A DNA stretch of 64,000 nt. Origin: Sphingomonas sp. GTDB taxonomy: Bacteria; Pseudomonadota; Alphaproteobacteria; Sphingomonadales; Sphingomonadaceae. The stretch is taken from assembly GCA_013001055.1 (NCBI GenBank), contig JABDNH010000007.1, forward strand, positions 62,001 to 126,000, given 5' to 3'. Every line of letters begins with the position of its first letter. The stretch's first letter is position 1. Shown here piece after piece: positions 25,371 to 35,524 of the stretch. The position numbers and the translations under genes were made by a program. The notes under the pieces are model-generated. The model was not told the origin of the DNA and searched no databases. It saw nothing but the letters and a program-made list of their open reading frames with translations.

Positions 25371-25905
25371 ATCCATGGCCGAAGAGTTCGCGTGGTTTGC
25401 CGCCGACCTCGCTTTTGACCGACTGGTCGCCTGCCATCCGCTGGAGAATTCGGCATTCCGCAATCAGGCAACTCGTCTTGCCCTTTGCGCCAATCTTGAG
25501 GGCGATATTGCGGCGGCAGCGACGGCCTACCAGCACACAGATGGCCTCCACCTCGATGATCTTGGCGAACGTCGGGGCCATGCCAGAATCAGATTTGGAT
25601 ATGACACGAACCTACGCATTAACGGGGAGCGCGTGGAAGGCGAAGAACGGCAAAAGAAATGGAATACCATGGCCGAGGAAGAGGACTTCGGCTTCTACTA
25701 CGAATCAATCGTCGGAAAGACCGCAAACCAGGTCCACTTGATCGGGGGGTTCTACCGCAACTGGGAAGAGAAGGATGACGGCTTCGTCGCCGACCGGCGA
25801 GATCTGTTGATGATCTTCGCGCGCAGCGGCCCCGATGACAGATTCACTTTGAAATCGGCGACCATTGGAGAATGGTCGCCGTTCAAAGAAGACATTACCG
25901 AGTAA
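25330..25905 (+). CDS. Unknown protein, C-terminal part of a probably frameshifted gene
   Basis: The coherent part of this frame starts around [20 protein letters not shown] and continues to the TAA at 25905, up to 191 residues. ATGs at 25330 and 25354 lie inside the end of the preceding frame and neither has a good ribosome binding site, which supports a single gene broken by a +1 shift rather than two genes. The sequence has two cysteines (VACHP, LCANLEG) and a C-terminal domain with [20 protein letters not shown] and TIGEWSPF. No family is recognised. The 3' end overlaps the convergent FadB-like gene by 11 nt. Confidence 0.55.
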   Translation: MVNVAPPSMTLANESMAEEFAWFAADLAFDRLVACHPLENSAFRNQATRLALCANLEGDIAAAATAYQHTDGLHLDDLGERRGHARIRFGYDTNLRINGERVEGEERQKKWNTMAEEEDFGFYYESIVGKTANQVHLIGGFYRNWEEKDDGFVADRRDLLMIFARSGPDDRFTLKSATIGEWSPFKEDITE

Positions 25906-27949
25906 ACTTCTCGCCGGCTTCCGCCTTGTCGAGCAACAGCTGTGAATAGCTCCAATCATCGCCGAGCCGCTCTTCCTGGCGCTTCAGGCCCTCGACGATG
26001 GTATCGAGCCCCTCGCTGTCGGCCCAGTACATCGGGCCACCCTTATAGACCGGCCAACCATAGCCGTAGATCCAGACGACATCGATGTCAGAGGCGCGCT
26101 GCGCCTTGCCTTCTTCAAGGATCTTCGCGCCCTCATTGACCATCGTATAGAGAGTACGTTCGATAATCTCCTGGTCCGAAATCTCGCGCTTTTCGACACC
26201 ATGCTTGGCGGCGAAATCGTCGATGATTTCCTGCACCTTTTCGCTCGGGCTCGGGCGGCGGTTGTCGTCATAATCGTAGAAGCCCGCGCCCTTCTTCTGT
26301 CCCCAGCGATCGATCGCGCATAGCGCATCGCGAATGCTTTCGATGCGCTCGGGATCGCGGTGCCAGCCAATATCGACGCCGGCGAGATCGGCCATCTGGA
26401 ACGGGCCCATCGGCATTCCGAACTCGACATGCACCTTGTCCACCTGTTGGGGTGTCGCACCTTCGAGCAGCAGCTTTTCCGCCTGCAGCTGGCGCGGGAT
26501 CAGCATGCGATTGCCGATAAAGCCGTAACAGACGCCCGCGACCACCGCGACTTTCCTGATCGTCTTGGCCAGCTTCATCGCCGTCACCAGCACATCGTCC
26601 GCAGTCTTGTCGCCGCGCACGACTTCCAAGAGCTTCATGATGTTGGCGGGCGAGAAGAAGTGGAGGCCCACGACGTCCTCGGGACGCTTGGTCACCGAGG
26701 CAATTTCGTTGATATCGAGATAGGAAGTGTTCGACGCGAGGATCGCGCCGTCCTTGGCGATGCCATCGAGCCGCGTGAAGATCTCCTTCTTCACGTCCAT
26801 GTTCTCATACACCGCCTCGATGATGAGATCGCATTCGGACAAATCGTCAAAGTTGAGCGAAGGCTTCAGGAGGCCCATCGCCTGCCCGACCTGCTCCTCG
26901 GTCATGCGGCCTTTCTTGGCCGTCGACTGGTAGTTTTTGAGCATGATGCCGGTACCGCGGTCGAGCGCGTCCTGGTTCATCTCGACGATCGTCACCGGAA
27001 TGCCAGCCGACAGGAAGTTCATCGAGATGCCGCCACCCATGGTGCCCGCACCGATGACACCCACACGCTTGATGTCGCGCGGCTGGACGCTGTCATCGAC
27101 CCCGTCAATCTTCGCGGCCTTACGCTCGGCGAAGAAGAAATATTGGCGGGCGCGCGCCTGCTGTCCGGCCATCAGTTCCATGAACTTCTGGCGCTCGAAC
27201 ATCACGCCTTTGTCGAACGGCATTTCGGTCGCCGCCTTGATCGTATCAAGGTTTGCCTGCGGCGCCACATCGCCGCGGAAAAGCTTGGCATTGTTCTTCT
27301 TGTATTCGTCGAAAATGGCGGGATCGACATCGGTGACCTTATCGTCGCGTTCGGACGACTTGGGCAGCGGGCGGATGTCCTTCACTTCGTCTGCATAAGC
27401 CACGGCGTGCTCGATCAAATCGCCTTCAATGATGCGATCGACAAGGCCGGCATCGTGCGCCTGGCTAGCACTGATCGGCTTGCCGGTCGTCGCCATCTGC
27501 AGCGCCAGCTCGACGCCCGCGACACGCGGGCCGCGCTGTGTCCCACCTGCACCCGGCAGCAGGCCGAGATTGACTTCGGGAAAGCCGAGCTTCGCCGACG
27601 GCACGGCGACGCGGTAATGACACCCAAGCGCTACTTCGCAGCCCCCGCCCAGCGCAGTACCATGGATCGCGGCGACCACCGGCTTGGTGCAATTCTCGAT
27701 GCGATCCACAACGTCGGGCAGCCACGGCATTACCGGCGGCTTGCCGAACTCGCTTATGTCGGCACCGGCGAAGAAGGTGCGGCCTTTGCAGGCGATGACG
27801 ACGGCTTGCACGCTGTCATCGGCCTCGGCAGCCTCGATCTCGCGCACCAGCCCCTGGCGCACCGCTGCGCCAAGCGCGTTCACGGGCGGGTTGTCGCTCC
27901 AGATAATCTGCACATCGCCATGTTTTTCGCTGGAAATCGGGTCGGTCAT
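25895..27949 (-). CDS. Bifunctional enoyl-CoA hydratase / 3-hydroxyacyl-CoA dehydrogenase (FadB/FadJ-like)
   Basis: The 684-residue protein catalyses two successive beta-oxidation steps. The N-terminal crotonase domain shows [28 protein letters not shown] and [12 protein letters not shown] (oxyanion hole and glutamate region). The dehydrogenase domain starts at [16 protein letters not shown], the NAD-binding motif, and has [17 protein letters not shown] with the catalytic histidine. A C-terminal repeat completes the enzyme. ATG 27949 has a GGAG ribosome binding site; the frame upstream of it overlaps the SDR gene and reads as non-coding. No thiolase gene is adjacent. It ends a minus-strand operon with two SDRs and an acyl-CoA dehydrogenase. 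Confidence 0.94.
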   Translation of the reverse strand: MTDPISSEKHGDVQIIWSDNPPVNALGAAVRQGLVREIEAAEADDSVQAVVIACKGRTFFAGADISEFGKPPVMPWLPDVVDRIENCTKPVVAAIHGTALGGGCEVALGCHYRVAVPSAKLGFPEVNLGLLPGAGGTQRGPRVAGVELALQMATTGKPISASQAHDAGLVDRIIEGDLIEHAVAYADEVKDIRPLPKSSERDDKVTDVDPAIFDEYKKNNAKLFRGDVAPQANLDTIKAATEMPFDKGVMFERQKFMELMAGQQARARQYFFFAERKAAKIDGVDDSVQPRDIKRVGVIGAGTMGGGISMNFLSAGIPVTIVEMNQDALDRGTGIMLKNYQSTAKKGRMTEEQVGQAMGLLKPSLNFDDLSECDLIIEAVYENMDVKKEIFTRLDGIAKDGAILASNTSYLDINEIASVTKRPEDVVGLHFFSPANIMKLLEVVRGDKTADDVLVTAMKLAKTIRKVAVVAGVCYGFIGNRMLIPRQLQAEKLLLEGATPQQVDKVHVEFGMPMGPFQMADLAGVDIGWHRDPERIESIRDALCAIDRWGQKKGAGFYDYDDNRRPSPSEKVQEIIDDFAAKHGVEKREISDQEIIERTLYTMVNEGAKILEEGKAQRASDIDVVWIYGYGWPVYKGGPMYWADSEGLDTIVEGLKRQEERLGDDWSYSQLLLDKAEAGEKFTR

Positions 27950-27965
27950 TTTTGTCTCCGAAGGG

Positions 27966-28715
27966 TCAGATTGCGGTGCGGCCATAGGCCTGCAGGTTGA
28001 AGGGGTGGGAGGAGGACAATCCTCCGTCCACGACCAACGCATGGCCGTTGACATAGGATGCCTCGTCGGACGCGAGAAACAGCGCGGCGTTGGCGATCTC
28101 GATCGGCTCACCGCCGCGCTTCATCGGGTTGAGGTGGCCGAGCTTGTCTTCGATGCCCTTGGCGCGGGCGCGTTCGTAAACGAATTCGGTCATACCGGTC
28201 TCGATCAGCCCGGGGCATATCGCGTTGACGCGGATGTTCGAGCCGGTGAGCTGCTGCGCACCGATCTTCACGAGGTTGATTACTGCCGCCTTGGACGCCG
28301 TATAAGCTGCCCCACCCGCACCCGAGCGCAGGCCAGCGACAGAGGCCGTGGCAATGATCGAACCACCACCGCGCTTCTGCATGTGCGGCGCCGCATGCTT
28401 GATTGCCATCGCGGGGCCGATCGTGTTGACGCGCAATATCTCGGTCCAATCGTCCTCGGTCTGCTCGAACATTGAGGCGAGACCACCCGAAATGCCTGCA
28501 TTGGCAAACATGATGTCGAGGCCCCCATGCTTGTCGGCGACCTCATCGATCAGCGCCTTCACCGCAGCTTCAGAACCGGCATCACACTCGACATCCGCAC
28601 CCTTGAGGTCAGCGCCGACCACCGTCGCACCTTCCTTTCGGAAGAGGTCGACGGTGGCCTTCCCGATGCCGCTCGCGGCCCCGGTTACGATGGCGACCTT
28701 TCCCTCGAGCCTCAC
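27966..28715 (-). CDS. SDR family oxidoreductase
   Basis: The 249-residue classical short-chain dehydrogenase has [11 protein letters not shown] for nucleotide binding, an aspartate in [10 protein letters not shown] that suggests NAD preference, FANAGISGG, the catalytic serine in ATASVAG and YTASK. It ends with a [11 protein letters not shown] motif common to this family. It starts inside the stop codon of the upstream SDR gene (ATGA) and precedes the FadB-like gene by 16 nt. In this setting it probably oxidises a hydroxyl or hydroxyacyl intermediate of the same catabolic pathway. The substrate cannot be assigned. Confidence 0.92.
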   Translation of the reverse strand: MRLEGKVAIVTGAASGIGKATVDLFRKEGATVVGADLKGADVECDAGSEAAVKALIDEVADKHGGLDIMFANAGISGGLASMFEQTEDDWTEILRVNTIGPAMAIKHAAPHMQKRGGGSIIATASVAGLRSGAGGAAYTASKAAVINLVKIGAQQLTGSNIRVNAICPGLIETGMTEFVYERARAKGIEDKLGHLNPMKRGGEPIEIANAALFLASDEASYVNGHALVVDGGLSSSHPFNLQAYGRTAI

Positions 28716-29491
28716 AGCCCGACCCCGATTGTCGATCCCCCATCAACGATCATTGCCTGTCCGGTCATGAATGTGGAGGCAGGTGCCGCAAGATAGACCG
28801 CAGCGCCTGCAATCTCTTCCGGCTCGCCAATCCGCCGCATCGGCGTTCCGCGCGTCACCATCTTGAGCGTGTCGGGGTTTTCCCAGAGCGCACGGGCAAA
28901 ATCGGTCTTGATCAGCCCCGGCGCGATGCAATTCACCCGCACCCCCTTGGGCCCGAATTCGGCGGCCAGGTTGCGCGCGAGCTGGAAATCGGCTGCCTTC
29001 GACACATTGTACGCGCCAATTGTGGTCGAGCTGGTGAGCCCGCCGATCGACGACACGATGATGATCGAACCTTCCTCACGCTCGAGCATTTCAGGCGCAC
29101 ACATCTGAATGAGCCAGTGGTTCGAGACCACGTTGTTCATCAGGATCTTCTCGAACTGTTCGTCCGAAATCCCGCCCATCGGCCCGTAATAAGGGTTGGA
29201 AGCGGCATTGCAGACCAGCACGTCGACCTTGCCGAACGCCCGCCGCGTTTCGTCGACGAGGTTTTGCAAATCATCCTTCGAGGAAATGTTCGCCGCTACC
29301 GCAATCGCAGTGCCCTCGCCATGCTCGGCGTTGATTGCCGCAGCAGTTTCATCGCAGGCGTCCTGCTTGCGGCTTGAGATGACGACATTGGCACCCTGCG
29401 TCGCCATGGCCTCGGCTATCGCCTTGCCGATCCCGCGACTGGAGCCCGTGATGATGACCGATTTACCGGTCAGGTCGAAGAGGTTGCTCAT
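28712..29491 (-). CDS. SDR family oxidoreductase
   Basis: This 259-residue short-chain dehydrogenase has [16 protein letters not shown], an arginine-lysine pair (SSRKQDA) after the second strand that suggests NADP preference, [13 protein letters not shown], the serine in IVSSIGG and YNVSKAAD. Its C-terminus reads [13 protein letters not shown]. It resembles DHRS4-type carbonyl reductases. It is coupled to the acyl-CoA dehydrogenase gene upstream and the second SDR downstream by ATGA overlaps at both ends. The two SDRs are clearly different from each other, so they probably act on different intermediates. Confidence 0.92.
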   Translation of the reverse strand: MSNLFDLTGKSVIITGSSRGIGKAIAEAMATQGANVVISSRKQDACDETAAAINAEHGEGTAIAVAANISSKDDLQNLVDETRRAFGKVDVLVCNAASNPYYGPMGGISDEQFEKILMNNVVSNHWLIQMCAPEMLEREEGSIIIVSSIGGLTSSTTIGAYNVSKAADFQLARNLAAEFGPKGVRVNCIAPGLIKTDFARALWENPDTLKMVTRGTPMRRIGEPEEIAGAAVYLAAPASTFMTGQAMIVDGGSTIGVGL

Positions 29492-30735
29492 TTGGGCAGC
29501 TCCGCATGTTTTGCATATTCGATCCGCGCGATGGTGCGATTGTGAACTTCGTCGGGACCGTCGGCGAGGCGCAGCGTACGGATGCCCGCCCAGCTGTGCG
29601 CCAGCGGCGTATCCTGGCTGACACCTGCGCCGCCAAAGGCCTGAACGGCGTCATCGATGACTTGCAGCGCCATGCGCGGGGCCTTCACCTTGATCATCGC
29701 GATCTCGGCCTTGGCTTCCTTGTTGCCGACCTTGTCCATCATGTCGGCGGCCTTGAGGCACAACAGCCGCGTCGCGTCGATCTCGATCCGCGCTTCGGCA
29801 ACGCGCTGTTCCCAGATCGAATGCGCGCCAATGGTCTTGCCGAACGCAACGCGCGACTGCAGCCGCTTCACCATCAGCTCGAGCGCCTCCTCGGCCGCGC
29901 CGATGGTACGCATGCAATGGTGGATACGCCCCGGCCCCAGCCGGCCCTGCGCAATCTCGAACCCCCGGCCCTCACCAAGTAGAAGGTTCGACGCCGGCAC
30001 CCGCACATTGTCGAGGCTGATTTCCATATGCCCGTGCGGCGCATCGTCGAAGCCGTAGACATTCAATGCCCGGAGGATCGTCACGCCCTCGGCATCCAGC
30101 GGCATCAGGATCATCGATTGCTGGCGATACTTGTGCTTGTCAGGATCGGTCTTTCCCATGACAATAGCGAGCTTGCAGCGCGGATCGCCCGCCCCGCTCG
30201 ACCACCATTTGCGCCCGCTGATGACATACTCATCGCCGTCGCGCTCGATCCGGCACTCGATGTTGGTGGCATCGGACGAGGCTACCGCGGGCTCGGTCAT
30301 CAGGAAGGCAGAACGGATCTTGCCGTGCATCAGCGGCTCGAGCCACTGGTCCTTCTGCTCGCGCGTGCCATAGCGATGCAGCACTTCCATGTTGCCGGTA
30401 TCGGGGGCCGAACAGTTAAAGACCTCCGCGCTCCACAGGATGCGGCCCATCTCTTCGGCACACAGTGCATATTCGAGATTGGTCAGCTGTTCGCCTTCGA
30501 ATTCGAAGGTCTCGTCGACATGGCTCAGCATCCCGCCAGGGGGCATGAAGAGGTTCCACAGACCTGCCTCTTGTGCGAGCGGTTTGAGCTCCTCGATCAG
30601 CTCCAGATGCGACCAGCGATCGCCTTCGTTGATCTCGCGGTGATAGTCCGCGACTCGCGGCCGAACATGCTCGTCGATGAAAGATTTGACCCGGTCGCGA
30701 AAGAAAGCCTGCCTTTCCGTAAGGTCAAAATCCAC
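29488..30735 (-). CDS. Acyl-CoA dehydrogenase (ACAD10/11-like)
   Basis: The 415-residue flavoprotein starts [20 protein letters not shown] and has [17 protein letters not shown] and [20 protein letters not shown] for FAD and substrate binding. [22 protein letters not shown] and [18 protein letters not shown] follow, the last being the pattern of the ACAD10/11-like group. It probably dehydrogenates a medium or branched acyl-CoA. It leads a minus-strand operon with two SDRs and the FadB-like enzyme, and is divergent from a pair of acyl-CoA dehydrogenase genes across 79 nt that must contain both promoters. Confidence 0.92.
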   Translation of the reverse strand: MDFDLTERQAFFRDRVKSFIDEHVRPRVADYHREINEGDRWSHLELIEELKPLAQEAGLWNLFMPPGGMLSHVDETFEFEGEQLTNLEYALCAEEMGRILWSAEVFNCSAPDTGNMEVLHRYGTREQKDQWLEPLMHGKIRSAFLMTEPAVASSDATNIECRIERDGDEYVISGRKWWSSGAGDPRCKLAIVMGKTDPDKHKYRQQSMILMPLDAEGVTILRALNVYGFDDAPHGHMEISLDNVRVPASNLLLGEGRGFEIAQGRLGPGRIHHCMRTIGAAEEALELMVKRLQSRVAFGKTIGAHSIWEQRVAEARIEIDATRLLCLKAADMMDKVGNKEAKAEIAMIKVKAPRMALQVIDDAVQAFGGAGVSQDTPLAHSWAGIRTLRLADGPDEVHNRTIARIEYAKHAELPK

Positions 30736-30814
30736 AGCACCTCTCCCAGGTTGATGTTCGGTCCGTCGCGTTTCAAAACGGGGCTACGCATCCGTACCTG
30801 AAAGGACAAGGGCC

Positions 30815-31966
30815 ATGGCCGACTTCCGCACCCAAACCAGAGAATGGCTGGAACTAAATTGTCCGCCATCCATGCGCACGCCGATGAAATCGGAAAAGGA
30901 CGCTTGCTGGGGCGGGCGCAATTTTGAATTCCAGTCCGAAGACCAGAAAATCTGGCTCGAGCGCATGGCGGAGCGCGGCTGGACGGTGCCCGATTGGCCG
31001 AAGGAATATGGCGGCGGCGGCTTAAGCGCCGAGGAAACGAAGATCCTCCGGCAGGAGATGAAAGCGCTGGGGTGCCGCCTTCCCCTAACCAGCTTCGGCA
31101 TCTCGATGCTTGGTCCGGCACTGCTCACGTTTGGTAGCGAAGAACAGAAGCTGCGTTTCCTCCCGCCCATCGCCCGCGGCGAAATCCGCTGGTGTCAGGG
31201 CTATTCGGAACCGGGGGCGGGGTCCGACCTTGCCGGTCTACAAACCAAGGCAGAGGACAAGGGCGATTATTATCTCGTCAATGGCCAGAAGGTCTGGACC
31301 AGCTATGCCGACGAAGCCGACTGGATTTTCTGCCTCGTGCGCACCTCCAAGGAGAGCAAGCATGGCGGCATCAGCTTCCTGCTCTTCGATATGGAATCCG
31401 AAGGCGTCTCGACCAAGCCGATCAAGCTGATCAGCGGCAATTCGCCTTTCTGCGAGACCTTCTTCGACGACGTCAAGGTCCCCAAGGACCAGCTCGTCCA
31501 TAACGAGAATGAGGGCTGGACCGTCGCCAAATATCTGCTCGGCCATGAGCGCGAGATGATTTCGGGCATGGGGCTTGGCGGTGGTGCCGGCAGCTCACTG
31601 TTGTCCGTTTCGGTCGGTGATCATGGCGACCCCATCCTCGCCAGCGACCTCGCCCGCTTCGATGTCGACGCGCTCGCCTTCCAGGCCATGAGCGAACATT
31701 TTATCGACAAGTTGAAAGCCGGGGAATCGCACCCCGCCGAGCCCAGCCTGATGAAATATGCCGGCACCGAACTGAACAAGCGCCGCCACGAATTGGTGAT
31801 GCAGGGCGGCGGTTCCGATGCGCTCGAGTGGGAAAGCGATCGCTCCAAGGAGGGCAAGAAAGCGCGCGAATGGCTGCGTACCAAGGCCAACTCGATCGAA
31901 GGCGGCACGTCCGAAATCCAGCTTGGTATTGTCGCCAAGCATATTCTCAACTTGCCGGGGGCCTGA
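30815..31966 (+). CDS. Acyl-CoA dehydrogenase, catalytic partner of a likely heteromeric pair
   Basis: The 383-residue protein has CQGYSEPGAGSDLAGLQT and YLVNGQKVWTSYADEADWIF, the FAD/substrate motifs, and near the C-terminus ANSIEGGTSEIQLGIVAKHIL, which keeps the glutamate in the place of the catalytic base. The next gene, 3 nt downstream, encodes a second acyl-CoA dehydrogenase that lacks this motif. That arrangement is known from alpha2beta2 enzymes such as ChsE1-ChsE2 of steroid side-chain breakdown. ACAAGGGCC before the ATG gives a modest ribosome binding site. The acyl substrate is unknown, although bulky or branched acyl-CoAs are usual for heteromeric types. Confidence 0.93.
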   Translation: MADFRTQTREWLELNCPPSMRTPMKSEKDACWGGRNFEFQSEDQKIWLERMAERGWTVPDWPKEYGGGGLSAEETKILRQEMKALGCRLPLTSFGISMLGPALLTFGSEEQKLRFLPPIARGEIRWCQGYSEPGAGSDLAGLQTKAEDKGDYYLVNGQKVWTSYADEADWIFCLVRTSKESKHGGISFLLFDMESEGVSTKPIKLISGNSPFCETFFDDVKVPKDQLVHNENEGWTVAKYLLGHEREMISGMGLGGGAGSSLLSVSVGDHGDPILASDLARFDVDALAFQAMSEHFIDKLKAGESHPAEPSLMKYAGTELNKRRHELVMQGGGSDALEWESDRSKEGKKAREWLRTKANSIEGGTSEIQLGIVAKHILNLPGA

Positions 31967-31969
31967 GAC

Positions 31970-33091
31970 ATGCTGAAACTCAACGACGACCAGCAGATGC
32001 TGCAGGACAGCGTGCGTCCCTTCATGGCGGACGAAGGCAGCATTACGAAGCAGATGCGCCATTGGCGTGATTTCGGCTGTCCCGACGGCTTCGGTCACGA
32101 CCTTTGGAAAAAATTTGCCGAACTTGGCCTCACCGGCATCCTGATCCCCGAAGACGCGGGCGGCAGCGGGCTTGGCCAGGTCGAAGCCAACCTCGTGCTT
32201 GAGGAAATCGGGCGCAATCTGACGCCCTCGCCTTTCCTCACTACCGCCATTGCGGCGGTAAAAGCACTGGAAGGCAGTGCGCATGCGGAGCGTTGGTATC
32301 CCGGCATCGCGACGGGCGAGACAGTAGCCGCGCTGGCCATCGACGAGAGCGCGCATCACGATCCCTGCCAGATTGCCATGGAAGCCAAGCGTTCAGGCAA
32401 CGGTTTCACGCTCAACGGGTCGAAGCAATTCGTAGTCCATGGACGCAGTGCCGATTTCATTCTGGTCGCCGCACGAACGGCCGGTCGGCCAGGCGAAATC
32501 GATGGGCTCACTCTGTTTGTCGTCGGGAAAGATGCCAAGGGCGTCGACCTCGAGAACGTCATCCTCGCCGATGCCAGCAAGGCAGCCCGGCTGGAGTTCG
32601 ACAATGTCGAGCTCGATGCCGATGCCGTCGTGGGCGAAGTGAATGAAGGCTGGGCCGTGCTGGCGCCAGCCCTGCGCGCCGCCCGTGCTGGCGCCGCATC
32701 GGAACTTACCGGGGTCGCGGCTGGCGCCTTCATTATGACCAACGGCTATCTTCAGGAGCGCAAGCAGTTCGGCAAACTGATCGGCAGTTTCCAGGCGCTC
32801 CAGCACCGCGCCGCGCATCTATATGGCGAGATCGAGATCGCGCGCGCCGCGACGCTCAAGGCCGCCCAGCTCATCGATGAAGGCTCGGAGCGCGCCGACA
32901 TGATGACGTCGGTTGCCAAGGCAAAATCGGGCGCCGTCGCGCGCCTTGCGGTGCAGGAAGCCGTCCAGATGCATGGCGGTATCGGCATGACCGATGAACA
33001 TGACATCGGCTTCTATATGAAACGCCAGGCCGTGGTGGACGAACTGTTCGGCAGTCCCAATTATCACGCCATGCAGGTGGTGCGCGGCTAG
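31970..33091 (+). CDS. Acyl-CoA dehydrogenase-like subunit lacking the IEGGT motif
   Basis: This 373-residue protein has the acyl-CoA dehydrogenase fold (ELGLTGILIPEDAGGSGLGQ, LNGSKQFVVHGRSADFILVAA, YLQERKQFGKLIGSFQALQH, QMHGGIGMTDEHDIGFYMKR). The C-terminus reads VVDELFGSPNYHAMQVV where active members have a YEGT or IEGGT segment. The likely catalytic base is therefore missing. This matches the partner subunit of heterotetrameric dehydrogenases, which binds FAD together with the active subunit. The start is 3 nt behind the preceding gene, so equal expression is expected. The 3' end overlaps the convergent thioesterase gene by 4 nt. Confidence 0.92.
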   Translation: MLKLNDDQQMLQDSVRPFMADEGSITKQMRHWRDFGCPDGFGHDLWKKFAELGLTGILIPEDAGGSGLGQVEANLVLEEIGRNLTPSPFLTTAIAAVKALEGSAHAERWYPGIATGETVAALAIDESAHHDPCQIAMEAKRSGNGFTLNGSKQFVVHGRSADFILVAARTAGRPGEIDGLTLFVVGKDAKGVDLENVILADASKAARLEFDNVELDADAVVGEVNEGWAVLAPALRAARAGAASELTGVAAGAFIMTNGYLQERKQFGKLIGSFQALQHRAAHLYGEIEIARAATLKAAQLIDEGSERADMMTSVAKAKSGAVARLAVQEAVQMHGGIGMTDEHDIGFYMKRQAVVDELFGSPNYHAMQVVRG

Positions 33092-33474
33092 GCCCGCGCT
33101 GGCCGCTCCAGCAGGAAATTCAACTGCGCCGAGGCGATGGGTTTGTCCCGGCCCTTCTGCCAGGCGAAAACCTCGACATTGGCGATACGCCGGCCGAGCC
33201 GTTCGATGAACGCTTCGGCGCGCGTGTCGACCATCCGCCCGCCCCGCATGAAGTCAACGGTAACGGTGATGGGCTTCATTACCACCTTCGGATTACCCAC
33301 CTTTTCGAACAGGGTGGCGAACGCGGTATATTCGAGCAGGCCCGCAATCGCGCCGCCATGGAGGAAGCCGGGACGACCGACCACGTCCTGCGACGATGGC
33401 ATGATAAATAGCAGCCGCCCGTCTTCACGGTGCGGCTCCAGTCCCAGCAATTTTCCGTAAGGCGGCATGTCCAT
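33088..33474 (-). CDS. PaaI-type hotdog thioesterase
   Basis: The 128-residue protein is a single hotdog domain of the PaaI family: VVGRPGFLHGGAIAGLLEYTAF contains the HGGA active-site turn, and VDFMRGGRMVDTRAEAF and RLGRRIANVEVFAW form the sheet. These enzymes release free acids from stalled or dead-end acyl-CoA or aryl-CoA thioesters. Its position at the end of a fatty acyl-CoA catabolic block suggests rescue of CoA from pathway intermediates. A second in-frame ATG two codons later is possible. The 3' end overlaps the convergent acyl-CoA dehydrogenase gene by 4 nt. Confidence 0.9.
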   Translation of the reverse strand: MDMPPYGKLLGLEPHREDGRLLFIMPSSQDVVGRPGFLHGGAIAGLLEYTAFATLFEKVGNPKVVMKPITVTVDFMRGGRMVDTRAEAFIERLGRRIANVEVFAWQKGRDKPIASAQLNFLLERPARA

Positions 33475-33491
33475 GCGACGTGCCTAGCGGT

Positions 33492-33644
33492 TCATCCTGC
33501 CGATTTATAGCCTGCTAGAATGCCAAGCACGAACGAGGTCGCCAGCGCGAGCTGTATCTTCCCGTTGGGGTCTGCCCAACCGAAATAGTCGCTGCCCCAA
33601 CCGAACAGCGCGATGAATATCAGTGATGCGATCCCTACGATCAT
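33492..33644 (-). CDS. 50-residue membrane protein
   Basis: From ATG 33644 a 50-residue product is predicted: MIVGIASLIFIALFGWGSDY, a polar loop with WADPNGKIQ, then LALATSFVLGILAGYKSAG. This is two membrane helices joined by a short loop. A GAAGGG stretch about 14 bases upstream could serve for ribosome binding. The frame extends further upstream to 33842, but that part overlaps purS and has no membrane character, so I prefer the short form. The family is unknown to me, and at this size confidence is moderate. Confidence 0.6.
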   Translation of the reverse strand: MIVGIASLIFIALFGWGSDYFGWADPNGKIQLALATSFVLGILAGYKSAG

Positions 33645-33786
33645 CCGAGCCACCCTTCGTTTGCGACTCGCACAAGCCGCCGAGTGCGCACTATCGGAGA
33701 ACAAGGTTAGAAAAGAGTTAAGGTTGCGCAGCGTGTCGTAGGTCGCCATTAGGGCGGTGAAACTCTTTGTGACGGAGCTCATTCCC

Positions 33787-34020
33787 ATGAAAGCGCGTGT
33801 GCTGATCACTCTCAAGAATGGCGTACTCGATCCGCAGGGCAAGGCGATTCACCACGCGCTTGAAGGCTTGGGGTTCGACGGCGTGGACGATGTGCGCGCC
33901 GGCAAGGTCATCGAACTCGACCTGGCCGATGGCACCGACGACGCCACGATCGAGCAGATGTGCGAAAAATTGCTCGCCAACACCGTCATCGAAGATTACG
34001 CGATCGAGCGGATCGACTGA
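33787..34020 (+). CDS. purS: Phosphoribosylformylglycinamidine synthase subunit PurS
   Basis: PurS is the small structural subunit that joins PurL and PurQ into the FGAM synthase complex of purine synthesis. The 77-residue product is typical: [20 protein letters not shown], then [15 protein letters not shown] and [22 protein letters not shown] 33787 has GGAG about nine bases upstream; an ATG at 33757 would add ten residues not found in PurS. The stop TGA overlaps the purQ ATG (TGATG), fixing the 1:1 coupling. purL is not next to it in this window. Confidence 0.95.
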   Translation: MKARVLITLKNGVLDPQGKAIHHALEGLGFDGVDDVRAGKVIELDLADGTDDATIEQMCEKLLANTVIEDYAIERID

Positions 34021-34688
34021 TGCAAAGCGCAGTCATCGTCTTCCCCGGCTCCAATTGCGATCGCGACCTCGCGGTCGCGCTCGAACAAGTCACTGGCAGG
34101 GCACCCGAGATGGTGTGGCACGGCGCAAGTGAACTACCAGCGGGTACTGACCTCGTCGGACTGCCCGGCGGTTTCTCCTACGGCGACTATCTGCGTTCTG
34201 GCGCGATGGCCGGGCGCTCGCCTATCATGAAGGCCATTGCCGACGCTGCCGGCCGCGGCGTTCCAGTGATCGGCATTTGCAACGGCTTCCAGGTGTTGAC
34301 TGAAACCGGCCTGCTGCCAGGTGCCCTGATGCGCAATTCTGGCATGCACTTCGTCTGCAGGACGGTCGGTCTCACGGTGGAGAATGACCGGTCGCTATTC
34401 ACCAATCGCTACGAACAGGGCGAGACGATCCGCATTCCGGTCGCTCATCACGATGGCAATTATCAGGCCGATCCCGAAACGCTCGATCGCCTCGAAGGCG
34501 AAGGCCGCATCGCCTTCCGCTACTCCGAAGAGGTCAACGGCTCGGCACGCCGGATCGCTGGCATCCTCAACGAAGCGGGCAACGTGCTCGGCATGATGCC
34601 GCATCCCGAACGCGCCATGGAGGACGCGCACGGCAACCAGGACGGGCGGCGCTTGTTCGAAGGCCTGGTGGAGACCGTTGCCGCCTAG
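34020..34688 (+). CDS. purQ: Phosphoribosylformylglycinamidine synthase subunit PurQ (glutaminase)
   Basis: PurQ is the class I glutamine amidotransferase of the three-part FGAM synthase and delivers ammonia to PurL. The 222-residue protein starts [19 protein letters not shown], has [13 protein letters not shown] and the nucleophile elbow GICNGFQVL with the catalytic cysteine. The C-terminal [11 protein letters not shown] gives the histidine and glutamate of the triad. The ATG at 34020 lies in the purS stop codon. The 3' end overlaps the convergent lipoprotein gene by 4 nt. The small PurS/PurQ form contrasts with the single large PurL of enterobacteria. Confidence 0.96.
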   Translation: MQSAVIVFPGSNCDRDLAVALEQVTGRAPEMVWHGASELPAGTDLVGLPGGFSYGDYLRSGAMAGRSPIMKAIADAAGRGVPVIGICNGFQVLTETGLLPGALMRNSGMHFVCRTVGLTVENDRSLFTNRYEQGETIRIPVAHHDGNYQADPETLDRLEGEGRIAFRYSEEVNGSARRIAGILNEAGNVLGMMPHPERAMEDAHGNQDGRRLFEGLVETVAA

Positions 34689-35392
34689 ACGTCGCCAAGG
34701 TGGCTTTCGGCGGGATCCCATAGCAACGCCAGCGCCATCGCACCGATAAACATGGTGCGCTTCACCCCGGGATCGCTGCCTGCGGCGACGAATAGTCGCG
34801 GTGTACCGTTCGTCTCGACTGCGCCTATGATCTTGCCATTCTGTTCGAACCGGTACCCGATTGGCGCCGCCGTAGTGAGCGGGGTGCCCTTGAGCGCATG
34901 AACCGAGCGGATCTGCAAAACTTCACCGCCCAGCGCGATTTCTCCGCGTCGTTCGTACTGGTTGAGCGCGCTTTGCAGGTTGCTCACGCTTTCATGAAGT
35001 TCGAAACGCGCCGGGAATGGGAGCCCGTCTGAAAGAAACTCGCACCGATACGCCATCGGTTTGGTCGTGAACGACGCGCTGCCAAACTGCAGCGCCTTCT
35101 CACGCATCCAGCAGCGTCCCTCGATAACACTACTGATTTCGAGTCCGCTGACGGTAAACGTCGCGTGCCCGGCGCGGCGATCGAAAGTATCTAAAAACGT
35201 CATGCGGCGCTCTGAACGCTCATAGCCACCATGGTAGTCGGCAGAATGGAAACGGCCATGAGTCCAGCCGGTGATCCCGTGGATGGGCACGGCCTGCTGC
35301 ATGGCAAGATGGGAAGGAAGCTGCATCTCGGCAGTCGGGAGGGTGCTGCACCCTGATATCAATAACGCAGCAGCAACAATTGCGTATCGCAT
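34685..35392 (-). CDS. Putative lipoprotein
   Basis: From ATG 35392 the protein is 235 residues with a lipoprotein signal ([20 protein letters not shown]; lipobox ISGC). The mature part is a single soluble region rich in beta strands ([56 protein letters not shown]). An alanine-leucine stretch near the C-terminus ([14 protein letters not shown]) resembles the end of other small sphingomonad lipoproteins. Two cysteines (RCWM, YRCEF) may pair. No family is recognised. A longer start at 35425 would add 11 residues before the signal. Confidence 0.78.
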   Translation of the reverse strand: MRYAIVAAALLISGCSTLPTAEMQLPSHLAMQQAVPIHGITGWTHGRFHSADYHGGYERSERRMTFLDTFDRRAGHATFTVSGLEISSVIEGRCWMREKALQFGSASFTTKPMAYRCEFLSDGLPFPARFELHESVSNLQSALNQYERRGEIALGGEVLQIRSVHALKGTPLTTAAPIGYRFEQNGKIIGAVETNGTPRLFVAAGSDPGVKRTMFIGAMALALLWDPAESHLGDV

Positions 35393-35524
35393 CGTCACAA
35401 CTCCGATAAGGCGGTGATTCGCCACGATCCTGATGCGCTCTGTCGCCTTTCCGACAGATGAATGTCAGCTGCCATTACGCGCAATGCTGGAAAGCCGGCG
35501 ACGTCATGGTTATGGGGGAGCGGG

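Noticed and set aside
26360-28000. 546-codon frame antisense to the FadB-like gene
   Set aside because: The FadB-like enzyme is certain; the antisense frame has no domain and no start signal.
33708-33724. TTAG-N7-TTAA, similar to a CtrA site, upstream of purS
   Set aside because: Only a partial match, and purine genes are not usual CtrA targets; such half-matches are expected by chance.
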